Source: Streptosporangium becharense
GTDB taxonomy: Bacteria; Actinomycetota; Actinomycetes; Streptosporangiales; Streptosporangiaceae
NCBI RefSeq assembly: GCF_014204985.1
Contig: NZ_JACHMP010000001.1
Coordinates: 3,100,001 to 3,164,000 of the forward strand
Reading direction: 5' to 3'
DNA: 64,000 nt
The notes under the pieces were generated by a model. It saw nothing but the letters and a program-made list of their open reading frames with translations, did no database searches and was not told the origin of the DNA. Shown piece by piece: positions 41,981 through 50,553 of this stretch. Made by a program: the position numbers and the translations under genes. The first letter of the stretch is position 1. Every line of letters begins with the position of its first letter.

Positions 41981-43012
41981 ATGGAGTCCGATGACGACCT
42001 GCTGAGCGATCTCCTGGCCCCGTTGCGCCTGCACGGCCTGTTCCACAGCCGGTGGTCGGCGCGGGCGCCGTGGGGCGTCGCGGGTGAGAGGGAGAACTGC
42101 GCGATCCTGCACTACGTCCAGGAAGGCGAGTGCACGGTGGAACTGCCGGAGACGGCCGGGCCGATCCGGCTGCACCCGGGTGACCTGGCGGTCTTCCCGC
42201 ACGGCAGCGCGCACCGGCTCGCCGACCGGCCGGGCAGGGCCGCCGTCCCGCTGGACACCGTGGTCCCCGGGCGAGCGCCGGGCGCCGTGCGCGCCGTGGA
42301 GATCGACGGCCCGGGTCCGGTGACGACCATGCTCTGCGGCGGTCTGCACTACGACGGTGTGGCTGCCGCCCCGCTGTACCGGGCGCTGCCGCCGGTGTTC
42401 GTGCTGGACCGCGTGGCACTCGCGAGGCAGCCGCTGCTGGATGGCACGCTGCGGCGCCTCGCCGAGGAGTGGACGCACGCCGAGCCCGGTGGGCGACTGG
42501 TGGCGTTGCGTGCTTTCGAACTGGCATTCGTGCTGGCTCTGCGCGTGGCGCTCAGCGAGCTGGCCCCGGACGAGCCCGTGCTGCGCGCACTGCGCCACCC
42601 CGCGATCAGCAGAGCGCTGCTCGCCGTGCACAACCGGTTCGCCGAGCCGTGGACGCTGGAGTCGCTGGCGGCGGAGGCGGGGCTGTCGCGCTCGGCGTTC
42701 GCGGCGACCTTCCGTGAACTGGTCGGGGAGTCCCCGATGCGCCACTTGACCGCCCGCAGAATGCAGGAGGCGGCGCGGCTGCTGACCGACACCGAGTTGA
42801 CGCAGGGCCGCATCGCCGAGCGTGTCGGCTACCACTCCGGCGTGGGCTTCCATCTCGCTTTCCGCGCCTGGTCGGGGCGGACCCCCGGCGACTACCGTCG
42901 CGCGCACACCCCCGTTGCGGGCCGGCCGCCTGCCGTCCGCACCCGGCCTCCCGCTCTCCGCCACGCCCCGACCGGGAACAGGGACGGCGGCCAGGTGCCC
43001 GCAGGCACCTGA
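41981..43012 (+). CDS. AraC-family transcriptional regulator with cupin domain
   Basis: 343-aa regulator. The N-terminal cupin-type sensing domain (about residues 10-190) is followed by a double helix-turn-helix at about 225-310: WTLESLAAEAGLSRSAFAATF and then IAERVGYHSGVGFHLAFRAW. A disordered Arg/Pro tail of about 30 residues ends it. Divergently transcribed from the NmrA-like gene, which is the expected target. The gap between them contains the AT-rich run CCTTGATTTTTAAGG just before the ATG. Confidence 0.9.
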   Translation: MESDDDLLSDLLAPLRLHGLFHSRWSARAPWGVAGERENCAILHYVQEGECTVELPETAGPIRLHPGDLAVFPHGSAHRLADRPGRAAVPLDTVVPGRAPGAVRAVEIDGPGPVTTMLCGGLHYDGVAAAPLYRALPPVFVLDRVALARQPLLDGTLRRLAEEWTHAEPGGRLVALRAFELAFVLALRVALSELAPDEPVLRALRHPAISRALLAVHNRFAEPWTLESLAAEAGLSRSAFAATFRELVGESPMRHLTARRMQEAARLLTDTELTQGRIAERVGYHSGVGFHLAFRAWSGRTPGDYRRAHTPVAGRPPAVRTRPPALRHAPTGNRDGGQVPAGT

Positions 43013-43079
43013 CTCCGGTGGGAGACGCCGGAACGGCGGGGCAGGGTCGCCCGGACGGCCGGCCCCGGATATCGGAGCC

Positions 43080-44690
43080 CTACACGCTGCCGGCGGCTTC
43101 CCGGGACGCACTCGCGCCGGAGCTCGGCCGGACTCCCCGCCCGGTGGTGTCCCGGGCGCCGTACCGGCCGGCGCGCAACCTGTCCCGGGCGGTGCGGGCG
43201 ACACCGGGATCATCGGCGAAGACCCCGTCCACGCCGAGGCGGTACAACCGCCTCAGCCACCCCGCCACGTCCCCGGTGGCGCGCCGGTAGGCGCGTGTGC
43301 CGGGTTCACCGCGCCGGTACTCGGCCGGGAGCGACGCGTTGTGGCTGCGGATCGTCGCGACGTGCACCAGGAGGTTCTGCCGGTGGGCGTCCCGCAGGAG
43401 CGAGGTGGGTTTCCCGAGTCTCCCGCCGGGGCCGGCGGCCAGGATCCGCCTGGTGGACACCCCGATGCCGTCAGCGTAACCGGCGATCTCCCGCAACCCC
43501 TCGGCGGTGGTGAGGTCGTCGTAGGTACGCGGGTCGTCCACCGCCATCAGGTCGTAGGGGGCGCCGGTCGCACCGATCAACTGGATCAGCCGCAGCCGCG
43601 TGACGGGACGGAGCTCCCGCAGGATGCGGGTCTCGAACGACTGGATGAACACCGGATCCTGCGCGTCCTCCCAGCCGTGCCGGCGGAAGGTCTCCAGCAG
43701 CGGTTTCTCCAGGGGCAGCCCGATCGAGGCGAAGTAGCTCGGGGACTTGGTCTCGGCGTAGACACCCACGCCGTGCCGCTGCGCGAGCCGGATGATCTCG
43801 TCCAGCGTCGGGATGAGCGCCACCCCGTCGTAGGCCGTGTTGTCCCGCCGCCGTTTGGGGTAGCGCTCCATGGCCCGCAGGGTGCGCAGCTCAGGCAGCG
43901 TGAAGTCCTCGGTGAACCAGCCGGTACTCCGGCGGCCGTTCACGATCTTGGTTGTCCTGCGGCCGGCGAACTCGGGGTGGGCCTCGACGTCGGTGGTCGC
44001 CGAGAGCTCGTTCTCGTGCCGGGCGACCAACACGTGGTCCTTGGTGGAGACGAGGTCGGGCTCGATGTAGTCGGCTCCCATCCGGATGGCGGCCCGGTAG
44101 GACATGAGCGTGTGCTCGGGCCGGAAGGCGCTGGCGCCGCGGTGCGCGATGACGATCGGCGCACGGTCGTCACGGTCCGGCCGGGTGGCCACGGGGAGTG
44201 CGGACCAACCGACCGCCGTCCCCCGCGACAGGCGGTACCCCGCCCCGGTGGACCGCGTTCCACCGAACCGCGTGCCCATGGCGCCGGCGGCCCACGGCCG
44301 CGCACGCCCGGTGCCGGCGGACCACGGACTCCCGTGGCGCCTGGTGGTCCACCAGTTCCCGTGACGCCTGGTGATCCAGCCGTCCGCCCGCCCGGACGAC
44401 CGGTTCCAGTGCCGCTTGGCGGGTCTGTCGGAGCGCCGGAACTTCCAGCTCCGGTGCCGCTCGGCCGCGCCGCTCCTCTGCCGCCCGACGATCACCCGCC
44501 CCGGCCGGCCGACCGACCGGTCCCCGGGCCGCTTGGCCGTCTTGCCTTCCGGCTGCCTGTGCCCCGCCTCTCCCGGCCACCCGAGCGTCCAGCCCGACGG
44601 TCGGTCGCCCCCCGCTTTCGGATTCTGGACGGCACCGGCCATCGCCATCCCTATCACCACGGCCAGCACACCGGCCCGCGTCACGCTCAC
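43080..44690 (-). CDS. Exported glycerophosphodiester phosphodiesterase with basic insert
   Basis: 536-aa GDPD-type phosphodiesterase that would release glycerol 3-phosphate from deacylated phospholipids or teichoic acid. The catalytic block is AHRGASAFRPEHT (His183, Arg184, Glu192) followed by E-P-D-L and the second histidine in VLVARHENELS. A hydrophobic N-terminus (residues 6-20) looks like a signal peptide. Residues about 22-175 are an Arg/Gly/Trp-rich low-complexity stretch with repeats such as TRRHGNWW and TRRHGSPW, not normally present. The start is GTG behind GGGGGGTG. Convergent with the AraC gene. Confidence 0.85.
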   Translation of the reverse strand: MSVTRAGVLAVVIGMAMAGAVQNPKAGGDRPSGWTLGWPGEAGHRQPEGKTAKRPGDRSVGRPGRVIVGRQRSGAAERHRSWKFRRSDRPAKRHWNRSSGRADGWITRRHGNWWTTRRHGSPWSAGTGRARPWAAGAMGTRFGGTRSTGAGYRLSRGTAVGWSALPVATRPDRDDRAPIVIAHRGASAFRPEHTLMSYRAAIRMGADYIEPDLVSTKDHVLVARHENELSATTDVEAHPEFAGRRTTKIVNGRRSTGWFTEDFTLPELRTLRAMERYPKRRRDNTAYDGVALIPTLDEIIRLAQRHGVGVYAETKSPSYFASIGLPLEKPLLETFRRHGWEDAQDPVFIQSFETRILRELRPVTRLRLIQLIGATGAPYDLMAVDDPRTYDDLTTAEGLREIAGYADGIGVSTRRILAAGPGGRLGKPTSLLRDAHRQNLLVHVATIRSHNASLPAEYRRGEPGTRAYRRATGDVAGWLRRLYRLGVDGVFADDPGVARTARDRLRAGRYGARDTTGRGVRPSSGASASREAAGSV

Positions 44691-44800
44691 CCGAGCACCC
44701 CCCGACTCGTCCTTGTTCGGGGGGCATACCTATACGAATAGCTCTCTACCCGGATCGTCCAGGCGGCTAACGACGCCCGGGCCCGCCTACCAGGCGATGC

Positions 44801-45211
44801 TCAGACGGCGGGCGGCCACATCCCCGGCTGCTGCGGGGCCTGCCACTGCGCCATGCGCTGCCGGGGCACGATCCTGAAGCGGTACACCGCGAGCAGGACG
44901 GTGCCGCCGATGACACCCGCTCCGGCGCCGCCGGCCAGGTACCACCCGCCATCGGACTGGGTGAAGTACTCCTGCTGGTCGAGTTCGGCGAAATTGGTCG
45001 ACCGTCTGGCCTCCGCCAGCAACTCCTCGTACTTCGCAGGATCGGTCTCCTTGACGGTCTCCGCTTCGCTGATCAACTCGGACGCCCTCTGGAGGCTGCT
45101 GTCGATCCGTTCCCGCGTCTCGCTCGCCCGGGAGAGCGCGACACCGCTCAGCACCCCGGCGCCCAGGCCCGCCACCAAAAGCACGGCGCCCAGCCACGGC
45201 ACCCATTTCAT
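44801..45211 (-). CDS. Two-helix membrane protein, function unknown
   Basis: 136-aa protein from the ATG at 45211 (MKWVPWLGAVLLVAG), chosen because GGGAG lies 8 bp before it; an ATG two codons upstream is too close. Two membrane helices (about residues 4-24 and 92-112) flank an extracytoplasmic charged coiled region (E-T-R-E-R-I-D-S-S-L-Q-R-A). The C-terminus is Gln/Pro/Met-rich. The shape resembles small envelope accessory proteins; no family recognised. Confidence 0.65.
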   Translation of the reverse strand: MKWVPWLGAVLLVAGLGAGVLSGVALSRASETRERIDSSLQRASELISEAETVKETDPAKYEELLAEARRSTNFAELDQQEYFTQSDGGWYLAGGAGAGVIGGTVLLAVYRFRIVPRQRMAQWQAPQQPGMWPPAV

Positions 45212-45691
45212 GACCATCACTCCCGTATCGGTTCGCGTACCGCTGAGCGCGGTGCGGGGGCCGGCGACGCCCGAGATCCGGGAAGGACATCGGCCGCCGG
45301 GACGGGCTGCCCCCGCGGCACGTGCAGCCGCACACCGGCCGCGCTCCCGGCAGCCGGCTCGGTGAGGCCGTCGCATGCCGGGTCGTCACCCCCGCCCCGG
45401 AGAACGGTAGTCCCGCGCCGGTTCCGGCGGCACCCACCGTCCGGCTGATCCGGCATCCCCCACCAGAGTGATCCGGAGACCGGACCGTCCGTGCTCGCCC
45501 GCCGGCGCGGGCCGTGACCGGGCGGCGGGCGGTGCCGTGTCGGGAACCCGGTCATCACCCGGCGCGGGCCCGCGAGACGGTCCGGCAGGGGCCCGCGAGA
45601 CGATCCCGGGCCCGGAAGGACGGTCCAGCAGGGGTCAGCGAAGCGGTCGGCGTGGATTCGGAAGACGGCCAGGCGCGGGCCCGGGAGGCGG
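45212..45691. other. Long intergenic region with degenerate repeats
   Basis: 480 bp with no supportable gene. Between about 45560 and 45700 the motif GGGCCCGCGAGACG and variants recur two to three times, suggesting decayed tandem duplication. It separates the two-helix protein from the second sortase cassette. Confidence 0.45.
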
Positions 45692-46534
45692 TCAGGCGCG
45701 ACGGGTCTTGGAGAGGGTCGCGTAGACGATGATGTTGTCGGTGTAGTGGTGGGTCTTGCTGTTGTAGACGCCGCCGCAGGTGATCAGGCGGAGAGTGGCC
45801 TCGCCGGTGTTGCCGTAGACCCGCTTGGACGGGAACGCCTGCTTGCTGACCTGCTCCACCCCGTCGACGGTGAACTCGACGACGGTGCCGTCCGAACGGG
45901 ACACCTTGATCTTGTCGCCGCGCCGGATCTCCTTCAGGCGGCTGAACACGGCGGCACCCTTACGGGTGTTGACGTGGCCGAGGATCACCGAGGGCCCCTG
46001 CTGCCCGGGGATCGGGCCGTGCTTGTACCAGCCGGCCTGGTTCGGCCTGCTCAGCGGAGGGGTCTGGATCTCGCGTCTGGCGTCGACCCCGAGCGCCATC
46101 AGCGGGGCCAGCACGCCGATCTTGGGGATGGCCAGCCGCCGGGGCTTCACTCCGTCGCTCTTGAGCGGCGGCGGGGGTGCGACCACGGGCAGCGGCGGCG
46201 GCGCCGTGGGCGCCGCGGGCGTCAGCGGCACGTCCAGACCCCCCGGGCCGACCGAGGACGGCAGGACTCCGGCCGGGTTCTGCACCTGCGGGCCGCCGGC
46301 CGGGGCGTTCTGCGGCGGCAGGGTGCTGTCGGCCGCCAGCGGCACCGGCGGCCCGTACGTCTCCTCGTCGACCGCCGGGGTGAGGTAGGCGAGCAGCCCC
46401 GCCATGATCACCCCGACCCCGCCGAGCGACCCGGCCACGAGCAGCGCGGGCAGCAGCATGCCGCCCTTCCGCCCCGGCGCGGGACCGCCGCCGTGGTAGG
46501 GATCGGGACCACCCTGCACGGGTCCGTGGTACAT
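45692..46534 (-). CDS. Class F sortase (cassette 2)
   Basis: 280-aa membrane-anchored sortase, paralogous to the one at 27160-28014. A short cytoplasmic Gly/Pro tail precedes one membrane helix (about 27-50), a Pro-rich linker and the catalytic barrel. The histidine is in VILGHVNTRKG and the cysteine in LRLITCGGVYN. The last strand reads HHYTDNIIVYATL, again with Thr where many class F enzymes have Arg. Both proteins end in TRRA. The ATG has AGGGGG upstream. The substrate gene ends 18 bp upstream, so they form a two-gene operon. Confidence 0.9.
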   Translation of the reverse strand: MYHGPVQGGPDPYHGGGPAPGRKGGMLLPALLVAGSLGGVGVIMAGLLAYLTPAVDEETYGPPVPLAADSTLPPQNAPAGGPQVQNPAGVLPSSVGPGGLDVPLTPAAPTAPPPLPVVAPPPPLKSDGVKPRRLAIPKIGVLAPLMALGVDARREIQTPPLSRPNQAGWYKHGPIPGQQGPSVILGHVNTRKGAAVFSRLKEIRRGDKIKVSRSDGTVVEFTVDGVEQVSKQAFPSKRVYGNTGEATLRLITCGGVYNSKTHHYTDNIIVYATLSKTRRA

Positions 46535-46552
46535 CCGAAAAGCCCCCTTCAG

Positions 46553-47998
46553 CTACCCCTGGCCGCGCGCGTGCGCCGCCCGCCGCCTGATCAACGCCAC
46601 ACCGCCGAAGACGCTTCCGGCCACCATGGCCGTCCCCGCCCCGACGAGCCCCAGCCCGGAGCCTCCCTGGTCCGGCGCCTCACCCGTCTGCGCGCCGCCG
46701 CTGGGCGTGATGATCACCTGCGGCGTGGTGGGGGTGGGTCTGGTGGGGGTGACGGTGGCGGTCACCGTCAAGGTCGGCTTGGGGGTGGAGGTGGTCGTGC
46801 TGGTGCCCTTCGCCCCGCCCGGCGGCGGCGTCGTGCCGGTGCCCGTGGGGGTCGAATTCGTCGGTCCGGGGGTCGTGGGACCGCCGGTGGGAGTACCCGT
46901 GGAGGTGGTCGTGGGAGTGCCGGTGGGAGTGATCGTGGGGGTTCCCGTCGGGTCCACCGTGCCCGTCGAGGTGGGGGTGGGAGACTGGCTCGCCCCGTCC
47001 GAGATGACGACGTTCACCGACACCGGCGCGCTGACGAGATCGCACGTGGCCCGGTACTCGTTCGGCGGGTTCTTCAGCTCCCTGGTGATCACCCGGAAGG
47101 CGTCGAGCTGTGCCCACTTGCCGTGCTCCTCGTTCACCACCTGGATGGTGTGCTTGCCGTAGTCGAGCCCGAGGAAGCGCCACAGCGTCAGCCCGCCCCG
47201 GTTGGCGTCGTTCGACGGCGTGCCGTCGGGCAGCTTGGAGGCGTCGACGGAGGCCGGTGTGGCGAGCTGTCCGTCGATGTAGAACTTGACCTTGCCCGCC
47301 CGGTGGTCGCGCTGGGCGACGTACTCGATTCCGGTGCCGGTGAACTGGAGGGAGGCCCTGGCGTTCCCCTCCACCGTGCGGTGGATGTCGTGGTGGTGGT
47401 CGTTGTTGTTCGCCGGCTGGTCGTTCAGGTCCTCCCAGTAGCCCGTCTCGTACTGGACCCGCGGGTCGTCGTCGTTGACCATGACCTCACTGGCCGGCGG
47501 CGTGAAGTCCACGAACAACTTCCGGGGCGTGACCTTGAGGGTGCCCGCCGCGTGGGTGTGGGCGGCGTCGGCGATCCCCTCGGGGAGCTTCAGGATGGTG
47601 CCGGGCTGGAGCTGGTTGGGCTGCGTCACGCTGCCGATCGGCTGCAGGACACCGGTCCAGATGCCGGAGAGCTGCACGTTCCCGGTGACCTTGACCTGGG
47701 CCCCCGGCGCGAAGTAGTCGGGCGAGCCGAACCGGGTCGGGTCCTGCATGTAGCCGAGCTTCCAGCCGACGCTGAGCGGTTCGCCGACCTTGAGCGTCGT
47801 GGGGATCGACACCCTCGTCCGGAGGTTGACCGTGCCGCCGTTCAGCGCGATCCCGCCGGTGCACTTGTAGTCGACCACGAGTTCGGCGTTCTCGGCGCGC
47901 GCCGAGCCGGGAGACAGCGTGGCCAGCGCACCGGCCACCAGGCCCACGACGGCAACCGCGACAGACCTACGGACCCCAGACCGCCACCGAACCACCAC
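46553..47998 (-). CDS. Sortase-anchored surface protein with CBM-like domain (cassette 2 substrate)
   Basis: 481-aa secreted protein. The signal peptide ends near residue 35 (GSARAENAE). Next come an N-terminal beta domain related in pattern to the cassette 1 substrate, and a jelly-roll domain at about 210-320 (G-T-G-I-E-Y-V-A, V-K-F-Y-I-D-G-Q, Y-G-K-H-T-I-Q-V-V). That domain resembles carbohydrate-binding modules of extracellular enzymes. A Thr/Pro/Gly stalk (about 340-430) leads to the sorting tail P-S-G-G-A-Q-T-G, a hydrophobic helix and RRR. The start is GTG at 47998 or the next GTG at 47995, close to GGAG. Probably binds a glycan at the cell surface. Confidence 0.8.
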   Translation of the reverse strand: MVVRWRSGVRRSVAVAVVGLVAGALATLSPGSARAENAELVVDYKCTGGIALNGGTVNLRTRVSIPTTLKVGEPLSVGWKLGYMQDPTRFGSPDYFAPGAQVKVTGNVQLSGIWTGVLQPIGSVTQPNQLQPGTILKLPEGIADAAHTHAAGTLKVTPRKLFVDFTPPASEVMVNDDDPRVQYETGYWEDLNDQPANNNDHHHDIHRTVEGNARASLQFTGTGIEYVAQRDHRAGKVKFYIDGQLATPASVDASKLPDGTPSNDANRGGLTLWRFLGLDYGKHTIQVVNEEHGKWAQLDAFRVITRELKNPPNEYRATCDLVSAPVSVNVVISDGASQSPTPTSTGTVDPTGTPTITPTGTPTTTSTGTPTGGPTTPGPTNSTPTGTGTTPPPGGAKGTSTTTSTPKPTLTVTATVTPTRPTPTTPQVIITPSGGAQTGEAPDQGGSGLGLVGAGTAMVAGSVFGGVALIRRRAAHARGQG

Positions 47999-48190
47999 AT
48001 ACTCCGATCACGAGGGCCGCCGGCCACAGGCATGCCCATAGCAAACCAGGGTAGATCGTACGGTTTACCCCTCTTCGGCGCAGCGAGATGCCGCTTTCCC
48101 CCGAAGACCGTGGCGGAGTTGTGATCTGCCCTTACCACCCCGTTTCCCGGCCGGCAACCTGAGCAGCCGGTATGGGTGTACCTGGAAGTA

Positions 48191-48207
48191 ACAGAATTGT
48201 ATTCTGT
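48191..48207 (+). promoter_or_regulatory. Palindromic operator upstream of the acyl-CoA dehydrogenase gene
   Basis: ACAGAAT-TGT-ATTCTGT, perfect 7-bp arms, 26 bp before the ATG and in an AT-rich island. TATTCT inside it fits a -10 box, so a repressor binding here would occlude the promoter. The regulator is unknown. Confidence 0.55.
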
Positions 48208-48232
48208 ATCACGGATCCCAAGGAGGCGGACA

Positions 48233-49378
48233 ATGCAGCGAGACCTCTACGAGGAGGAGCACGGGCTCTTCCGCGAGACCGTGCGTGACTTCCTGGCCCG
48301 CGAGGTGGTGCCCCACCACCCCCGCTGGGAGAAGGAGGGCATCGTCCCCCGTGAGGTGTGGAAGAAGGCCGGCGAGATCGGGATGTTCGGCTTCGGAGTG
48401 CCGGAGGAGTTCGGCGGATCGGGCGTCACGGACTTCCGCTACAACGCCGTGATCGTCGAGGAGATCATCAGGATCGGTGCGTCCGGGCTGGGCTTCTCGT
48501 TGCACAACGACGTGATGGCGCCGTACCTCGTCGACCTCACCGACGACGGGCAGAAAGCACGCTGGCTGCCCGGGTTCACCTCCGGTGAGCTCATCACCGC
48601 GATCGCGATGACCGAACCCGGTGCGGGCAGCGACCTGCAGGGCATCCGGACGACCGCCGTACGCGAGGGCGACCACTACATCGTCAACGGGCAGAAGACC
48701 TTCATCACCAACGGCATCAACTCCGACCTGGTCGTGACGGTCGTCAAGACCGACCCCGGCGCGGGTGCCCGGGGCATCTCGCTGCTGGTGGCCGAGCGGG
48801 GCATGGAGGGCTTCACCCGGGGCCGCAACCTGGAGAAGATCGGCATGCACGCGCAGGACACCGCGGAGCTGTTCTTCGACAACGTGCGGGTCCCGGCGGA
48901 CAACCTGCTCGGCGGCGAGGAGGGGCAGGGCTTCTTCCAGCTCATGCGGAACCTGCCGCAGGAGCGCCTGTCGATCGCGGTGATGGCGGTGGCCGCGGCG
49001 GAGAGCGTGCTGGAGACCACGATCGAGTACTGCCGCAACCGCACCGCCTTCGGCCGCAGCATCGGCGGCTTCCAGAACACCAGGTTCGTCCTGGCGGAGC
49101 TGGACACCGAGGTGGAGATCGCCCGGCACTACGTGGACAAGTGCATCCGGGAGCTGAACGCCGGGCGGCTGAGCGCGGTGGACGCCGCCAAGGCCAAGTG
49201 GTGGACCACGGAGCTCCAGACCAAGGTGATCGACCGCTGCCTCCAGCTGCACGGCGGCTACGGCTACATGACCGAGTACCCCGTCGCGAAGGCCTGGCTG
49301 GACAGCCGCGTCCAGACGATCTACGGCGGAACCACCGAGATCATGAAGGAGATCATCGGCCGTTCCTTCGGCTTCTGA
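48233..49378 (+). CDS. Acyl-CoA dehydrogenase (long-chain/FadE type)
   Basis: 381-aa FAD enzyme for the first step of beta-oxidation. Substrate/FAD motifs are AMTEPGAGSDLQG and TFITNGINSDLVV, and the C-terminal signature is IYGGTTEIMKE. The position that is Glu in medium-chain enzymes is Gly (YGGT), as in long-chain and isovaleryl-CoA dehydrogenases, where the base is a Glu in the helix before RNRTAFG (here LETTIEYC). The ATG at 48233 has AAGGAGG. It stands alone, with a palindrome just upstream for control. It may act with the thiolase and the hydratase/dehydrogenase pair elsewhere in the window. Confidence 0.92.
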   Translation: MQRDLYEEEHGLFRETVRDFLAREVVPHHPRWEKEGIVPREVWKKAGEIGMFGFGVPEEFGGSGVTDFRYNAVIVEEIIRIGASGLGFSLHNDVMAPYLVDLTDDGQKARWLPGFTSGELITAIAMTEPGAGSDLQGIRTTAVREGDHYIVNGQKTFITNGINSDLVVTVVKTDPGAGARGISLLVAERGMEGFTRGRNLEKIGMHAQDTAELFFDNVRVPADNLLGGEEGQGFFQLMRNLPQERLSIAVMAVAAAESVLETTIEYCRNRTAFGRSIGGFQNTRFVLAELDTEVEIARHYVDKCIRELNAGRLSAVDAAKAKWWTTELQTKVIDRCLQLHGGYGYMTEYPVAKAWLDSRVQTIYGGTTEIMKEIIGRSFGF

Positions 49379-49404
49379 CCGCGCGGCGGCCACCGCCCCA
49401 CGCC

Positions 49405-49590
49405 CCGGCCGTCACGGGACCACCGCCTCCAGGCTCGATCGCGCCTGCCCCGCCGTCACGGAACCACCGACTTCGGGCTCGCTCGCCCCGCGTCCCGGTC
49501 GCGGCGGGACCGCCGATCCCCGGGGCTCGATCACCCGTGCCCCGGCCGCGCCGGCACCACCGGTTCCGGGGCTCGGCGGTCCCGCCGTGA
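49405..49590. repeat. Degenerate tandem repeat of about 46 bp, four copies
   Basis: GGCTCG-type cores recur at 49432, 49476, 49524 and 49570, each preceded by a C-G-G-R-A-C-C-R-C-C-G-like block. The spacing varies by a few bases (44, 48, 46). It fills the gap between the acyl-CoA dehydrogenase and the lipoprotein gene. Confidence 0.6.
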
Positions 49591-49643
49591 GACTCGCCGT
49601 CGCCCCGGGTGCGGCGTCCGCCGACGGGTATCGGCCGGAACCG

Positions 49644-50177
49644 TCAGTTCTGGACGATCTCCTCGATCTGGATGGCCGTCCCATCCTTGATCGTCACCTT
49701 GGCGAAGAGGACACCGCCCTTCTTGAGCACCTTCTGCAGCTGCTCCCCGGAGCACCGGTGCGGGAGCTCGCCGTCGTCGCAGACCGTCCCCTGCACGTCC
49801 AGGACGACCGTGAAGGGCGTCAGGAGCACCTCCACCTCCTTGTCGCTCTCCGGGGTCACCGTGATCCGGTCCGCTCCCCGCAGGGCGATCTGCCCGAGCA
49901 CGGTGGCGTCGGTGCCCCGTCCGCCGGGCACGCTGGGGGAAGGATGGGACGGCGTGGACGCCTCCGGCGGGGTCGTGAACGGCACACCGGTCTCCGCGGG
50001 CGTCTCGGGAGGAGAGGGCAGAGCGGAGGGAGGCGCGGTCACCGTCACGGTGGAGGCCGGTGCCGCCCCCGACGGACCGTCCCCGCCCGAGCAGGCGGAC
50101 AGGCCCATCGCGAGGGCGGCCACCAGGACGACGTGCGTTGACTTGAGCGATCTGTTCACGATGGGCAACGATCTCAT
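49644..50177 (-). CDS. Lipoprotein of unknown function
   Basis: 177-aa lipoprotein with lipobox L-S-A-C (C29). A long Pro/Thr/Ser linker (about residues 38-88) precedes a small beta domain with two further cysteines (VCDDGELPHRC) that may form a disulfide, and alternating strands (VLFAKVTIKDGTAIQIEEI). No family recognised. The ATG at 50177 lacks a strong ribosome binding site. Divergent from the 53-codon membrane protein gene, with 83 bp between them. Confidence 0.7.
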   Translation of the reverse strand: MRSLPIVNRSLKSTHVVLVAALAMGLSACSGGDGPSGAAPASTVTVTAPPSALPSPPETPAETGVPFTTPPEASTPSHPSPSVPGGRGTDATVLGQIALRGADRITVTPESDKEVEVLLTPFTVVLDVQGTVCDDGELPHRCSGEQLQKVLKKGGVLFAKVTIKDGTAIQIEEIVQN

Positions 50178-50260
50178 GAGATCCGCCCCGCGGTTACCCG
50201 CCTCGGAAACGGCACCGCCGACGCATACTGGTCAGCGAACCCTTTCCCGAGGTGGTGACG

Positions 50261-50422
50261 ATGGACAGCGGACTGATTCTGCTGGTCTTCCTGGCGTTCC
50301 TGTTCGCCTGGGGCCTGAACCGGGTACGGCGTGCCCTCCGGCTCGGCCCGGTCGCGTACGCGGGCGTCATGGTCGCGTTCGTCATCGTGATGCTCGCCGT
50401 CTGGGGACAGACGTTCCGCTAG
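50261..50422 (+). CDS. Small two-helix membrane protein (53 aa)
   Basis: 53-codon gene. Two hydrophobic helices (about residues 4-19 and 31-48) are joined by an Arg-rich cytoplasmic loop (NRVRRALRLG). The ATG at 50261 is preceded by GAGG about 9 bp away; in-frame GTG codons at 50252 and 50255 are alternatives. The stop codon sits inside the first copy of a 17-bp tandem repeat, so the last residues (GQTFR) come from repeat sequence. Family unknown. Confidence 0.6.
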   Translation: MDSGLILLVFLAFLFAWGLNRVRRALRLGPVAYAGVMVAFVIVMLAVWGQTFR

Positions 50423-50500
50423 GGCAGACGTTCCGCTAGGGCGGACGTTCCGCCAGGGCGAGCCACCCGCCGCACCCCGCGAGCCACCCGCCGCGCCCCG
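50408..50500. repeat. Two adjoining short tandem repeats (17 bp x3, 21 bp x2)
   Basis: The 17-mer CAGACGTTCCGCTAGGG occurs at 50408 and 50425 exactly, and at 50442 with two changes. It is followed by a 21-mer at 50459 and 50480 that differs at one base. Young tandem duplications. Confidence 0.85.
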
Positions 50501-50553
50501 CGGCTTCCCGGTCGTCCCCGTGACCGGGCACCCGCGGGCCCGCGCGAGCGCGG

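Noticed and set aside
42822-44741. 639-codon plus-strand frame opposite the phosphodiesterase gene
   Set aside because: Proline-rich mirror of the Arg/Gly/Trp-rich insert; the phosphodiesterase catalytic motifs on the minus strand are unambiguous.
45212-45691. Open frames on both strands in the gap before sortase 2
   Set aside because: No ribosome binding sites, low-complexity translations and repeat-derived sequence.
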